A stretch of 64,000 nucleotides of DNA from Palaemon carinicauda. Lineage: Eukaryota > Arthropoda > Malacostraca > Decapoda > Palaemonidae. Under the pieces are notes generated by a model. That model made no database searches and was not told where the DNA came from. It saw nothing but the letters and a program-made list of their open reading frames with translations. The position numbers and the translations under genes were made by a program. The stretch spans positions 24,698,570-24,762,569 of the forward strand of contig NC_090767.1 of the NCBI RefSeq assembly GCF_036898095.1. Reading direction: 5' to 3'. This document shows, one piece after another, positions 61,934 through 64,000 of the stretch (position 1 is the first letter of the stretch; each line of letters begins with the position of its first letter).

Positions 61934-64000
61934 ATGGCTGACCCTTCTCCAATTCCCAGATTTCGTAAATGTAATGCTAGGGATTGTAATAAGCGTCTTC
62001 CAAAGGCCTCTCTCGACCCACATACAGTGTGTTCTAATTGTCGGGGTAAAACCTGTCAATTAGGAGATCGGTGTGATGAGTGCGTGGGCCTTTCGGAATT
62101 CGATTGGCTTGAGTTTGACAAGTATTCTCGTAAGCTAGAGAGAGATAGGGTGAGGAGAAGTTCCTCTAGATCGTTAGAATTTTCCTCCTCCCATGCCCCT
62201 GAACCTAATCCTTCCCCAGTAGTAGTTGTGCCTGAACCCTCTACTAGCACTCAGGAACCATCAATGCGGGATATGTTACGTGCCATTCAAGCTTTGGGCG
62301 AGAGAGTTGAGTCGTTAGCTACGGACCGTAATCAACTCATGGCGGACGTAAAAGAGTTAAAGTGTCAGAGTGCCACATTAGAAAATCGTGGGAAGGAAGT
62401 GATTAGTGCGCAAAGTGTTATCAGTGTTGCGACAGAGGGTTCGTCTGTTCGTGCCTGTCGTTCGCCTAGTCCGAGACCTCTTGCAAGCTCCCATGCCCCA
62501 GGGAGAAGTAATGTCGTAGGACTTATGGGTTCGAGAGGCTTTAACCAACGAACAGACGTTCCCTCTATGGTTTCAGGCGTGTCTCGTCAAGACCGCCCTT
62601 ACCATAAGACGAGCGAGACGGTTTTCTCCTCGTCATCCGAAGGCTTATCGCGTAAGAAACCGTGGAGCAAGGTTTCGAGACCCTTAAAGCGAAAGTCAGT
62701 CCCTTCAGGACAGGTCCAGCGTCCTGGTTGTAGCCATTGGGACAGCTCTGACCCTGTGCAGTCATCGGAAGACTGCTCGCCGCCTAAACAGAAGTGTAAC
62801 ACAGGCTCCGAGAGTCTTAGTGTAGGCAATGTTTTGCAGTCACAGACGTTACCCTCGTCTCTTACAGCACCCATTCCTGTTGATCCTAAATGGGTTGTAC
62901 TGCAAGACATGCAGAATAAGCTTGCCTCTCTTATGGAGGACTATTCTGCTGAGCAGGTTCACGATGATCCTCGCCGCTTAGCTGATCGAGATCCTGGCCG
63001 TCAGCCGCCCAAACGAGCCTTTGCTCGTCCTGTTGACGTTGGCGTTACAAAGTCACGTCAGTCACGTTTTGTAGAGCCTCACTCGATGCAGTCCCGTGTT
63101 GACTTTCAGCCGCATGTGGACGTTCAGCCGCTGCCGCATGCTCTTTTTGACGTTCAGGACGTTCGCCAACCAGCGAAGTTGACTTGTTTTGACGTTGAGC
63201 GTCAAGCACCGCAATCAAGAGTTGTTTTGACTGCTCAGTTTAGGCAGTCAAGGCAGTCTCGAGTTGACATCGAGCGTCCTCCCGCTCCTGTTGTTGTTGC
63301 TAGTCAGTCTGTTAAGCAGTTACATGACGTAGCGTCCTGGACTGCTACTGATGCTCCGGTGCGTGTGGACTCTGCTTGTCAAGCATTGCCACCAAGGCAG
63401 GTCTCTCCCTTGCTTGAGACTCAGCAGTTATCGGACGAAGCTCCTTCAGATGAGGACGTTGCTGATCCTCATCCTGATGATAATCCTTCAGATGTAGATG
63501 AACCTAAAGCAGTTCCTCCTTCGATGGACTTTAAGAAGATCATGATGATTTTCAAGGATCTTTTTCCAGATCACTTTGTTGCTGTTGCTCCTCGTTCGCC
63601 TCCGTCTGAGTTTGCTCTAGGCTTACCTGCTACCAAGCCAGCCTTTACTAAGCTAGTGCTTTCTCGCTCTTCCAAGAGGGCTTTACGTCTTCTAGGCGAC
63701 TGGTTGGATACCAGGAGGAGTTTGGGGAAGACGGCCTTTGCCTTCCCTCCTTCTAAGCTTGCTTCTAGATCGAGCGTCTGGTATGACACGGGAGAAGTTC
63801 TCGGCTTGGGAGTCCCTGCCTCTGCCCAGGGTGACTTCTCAAGCCTCGTAGACTCTCCCCGTCGCCTGGCCATGAGACGCTCGAAGATTTGTTGGTCCTC
63901 CTCGGACCTTGACCATCTGGTTAAAGGCGTATACAGGGCCTTTGAAGTGTTTAACTTTCTTGACTGGTCATTAGGAGCTTTAAGTAGGAAGATCTCGTCT
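61934..64000 (+). CDS. DIRS gag-like protein, open at the window edge
   Basis: The longest reading frame in the window: 689 codons without a stop from ATG at 61934 to base 64000. N-terminal Cys cluster: C13, C18, C33, C36, C41, C47 and C50 (FRKCNARDC, CSNCRGKTC, CDEC), a probable zinc-binding unit. A short coiled-coil-like stretch is near residues 110-150 (MLRAIQALGERVESLATDRN). Ser/Pro-rich and basic segments follow, then a repetitive zone of D-V-Q/E-R words at about 370-480 (HVDVQPLP, FDVQDVRQP, FDVERQAP). Next is an acidic patch (SDEAPSDEDVADPHPDD), then a conserved-looking region (MIFKDLFPDHFVAV; LRLLGDWLDTRRSLGKTAF) from about residue 535. Role: structural protein of the element; the C-terminal basic part and RT would lie beyond the window. 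Confidence 0.85.
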   Translation, partial: MADPSPIPRFRKCNARDCNKRLPKASLDPHTVCSNCRGKTCQLGDRCDECVGLSEFDWLEFDKYSRKLERDRVRRSSSRSLEFSSSHAPEPNPSPVVVVPEPSTSTQEPSMRDMLRAIQALGERVESLATDRNQLMADVKELKCQSATLENRGKEVISAQSVISVATEGSSVRACRSPSPRPLASSHAPGRSNVVGLMGSRGFNQRTDVPSMVSGVSRQDRPYHKTSETVFSSSSEGLSRKKPWSKVSRPLKRKSVPSGQVQRPGCSHWDSSDPVQSSEDCSPPKQKCNTGSESLSVGNVLQSQTLPSSLTAPIPVDPKWVVLQDMQNKLASLMEDYSAEQVHDDPRRLADRDPGRQPPKRAFARPVDVGVTKSRQSRFVEPHSMQSRVDFQPHVDVQPLPHALFDVQDVRQPAKLTCFDVERQAPQSRVVLTAQFRQSRQSRVDIERPPAPVVVASQSVKQLHDVASWTATDAPVRVDSACQALPPRQVSPLLETQQLSDEAPSDEDVADPHPDDNPSDVDEPKAVPPSMDFKKIMMIFKDLFPDHFVAVAPRSPPSEFALGLPATKPAFTKLVLSRSSKRALRLLGDWLDTRRSLGKTAFAFPPSKLASRSSVWYDTGEVLGLGVPASAQGDFSSLVDSPRRLAMRRSKICWSSSDLDHLVKGVYRAFEVFNFLDWSLGALSRKISS

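Larger units (their letters stand above)
61573..64000 (+). mobile_element. DIRS-like retrotransposon copy 5, 5' part, intact so far
   Basis: Terminal repeat, leader and an uninterrupted gag up to the window edge. It is the only DIRS copy here without visible damage, although only 2.4 kb are seen. It shares its terminal repeat with copy 1 (1-4625) and gag text with copy 2 (4699-11046). Confidence 0.78.

Overview
The window reads as a piece of a large, repeat-choked arthropod genome, most likely a decapod crustacean. This is inference from the combination seen here: several DIRS-type tyrosine-recombinase retrotransposons, very long (CT)n, (AT)n and (AAT)n microsatellites, Tigger, Merlin, Jockey-type, RTE-like and Ty3-type elements, and a host protein kinase A-related gene with short exons and GT-AG introns. 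There is no bacterial gene organisation. Two assembly gaps (500 N and 23 N) are present.

Host genes are few. The best is the 3' end of a PRKX/Pka-C3-type protein kinase on the + strand (three coding exons at 51583-51764, 53768-53845, 54512-54637). Its introns and 3' flank carry three different clean minisatellites, one of which is an array of Maf/AP-1-type sites. Two short candidate N-terminal exons (12224-12306, ending in the gap, and 60992-61044) are weakly supported.

Layout: 1-4625 is the 5' part of a minus-strand DIRS element split by a 3.2 kb TTAA-flanked piggyBac-like non-autonomous element. 4699-11046 is a complete-ended minus-strand DIRS with inverted terminal repeats and a diagnostic internal complementary region; its RT is deleted. 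12807-22034 holds DIRS remnants plus a second copy of the TTAA element (12955-15746). 22-26 kb is mainly AT-rich sequence with microsatellites, a foldback MITE and a possible G-quadruplex. 26.1-31.9 kb is a nest: an RTE-like fragment, a 5'-truncated LINE tail, and a Tigger transposase split by an ORF1-only LINE-like element. 32-37 kb has two more copies of that ORF1-only family. 38-40.6 kb holds a PHD-finger ORF1 fragment and a Merlin/IS1595-like transposase. 41.2-43.5 kb is a Ty3-type element with RT/RNase H deleted. 43999-50830 is a full-ended + strand DIRS. 51.3-55.5 kb is the kinase gene end. 55.6-61.6 kb is AT-rich with a recurrent (AAT)n-tailed retroposon family. 61573 to the window end is the 5' end of a young-looking DIRS whose gag stays open for 689 codons to the edge.

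Most coding-looking sequence therefore belongs to selfish elements in various states of decay, nested inside one another. The best leads are the ORF1-only family with repeated CxCxxC modules and a covarying two-hairpin motif, the TTAA element with 372-bp internal tandem units, and the paired DIRS internal complementary regions.
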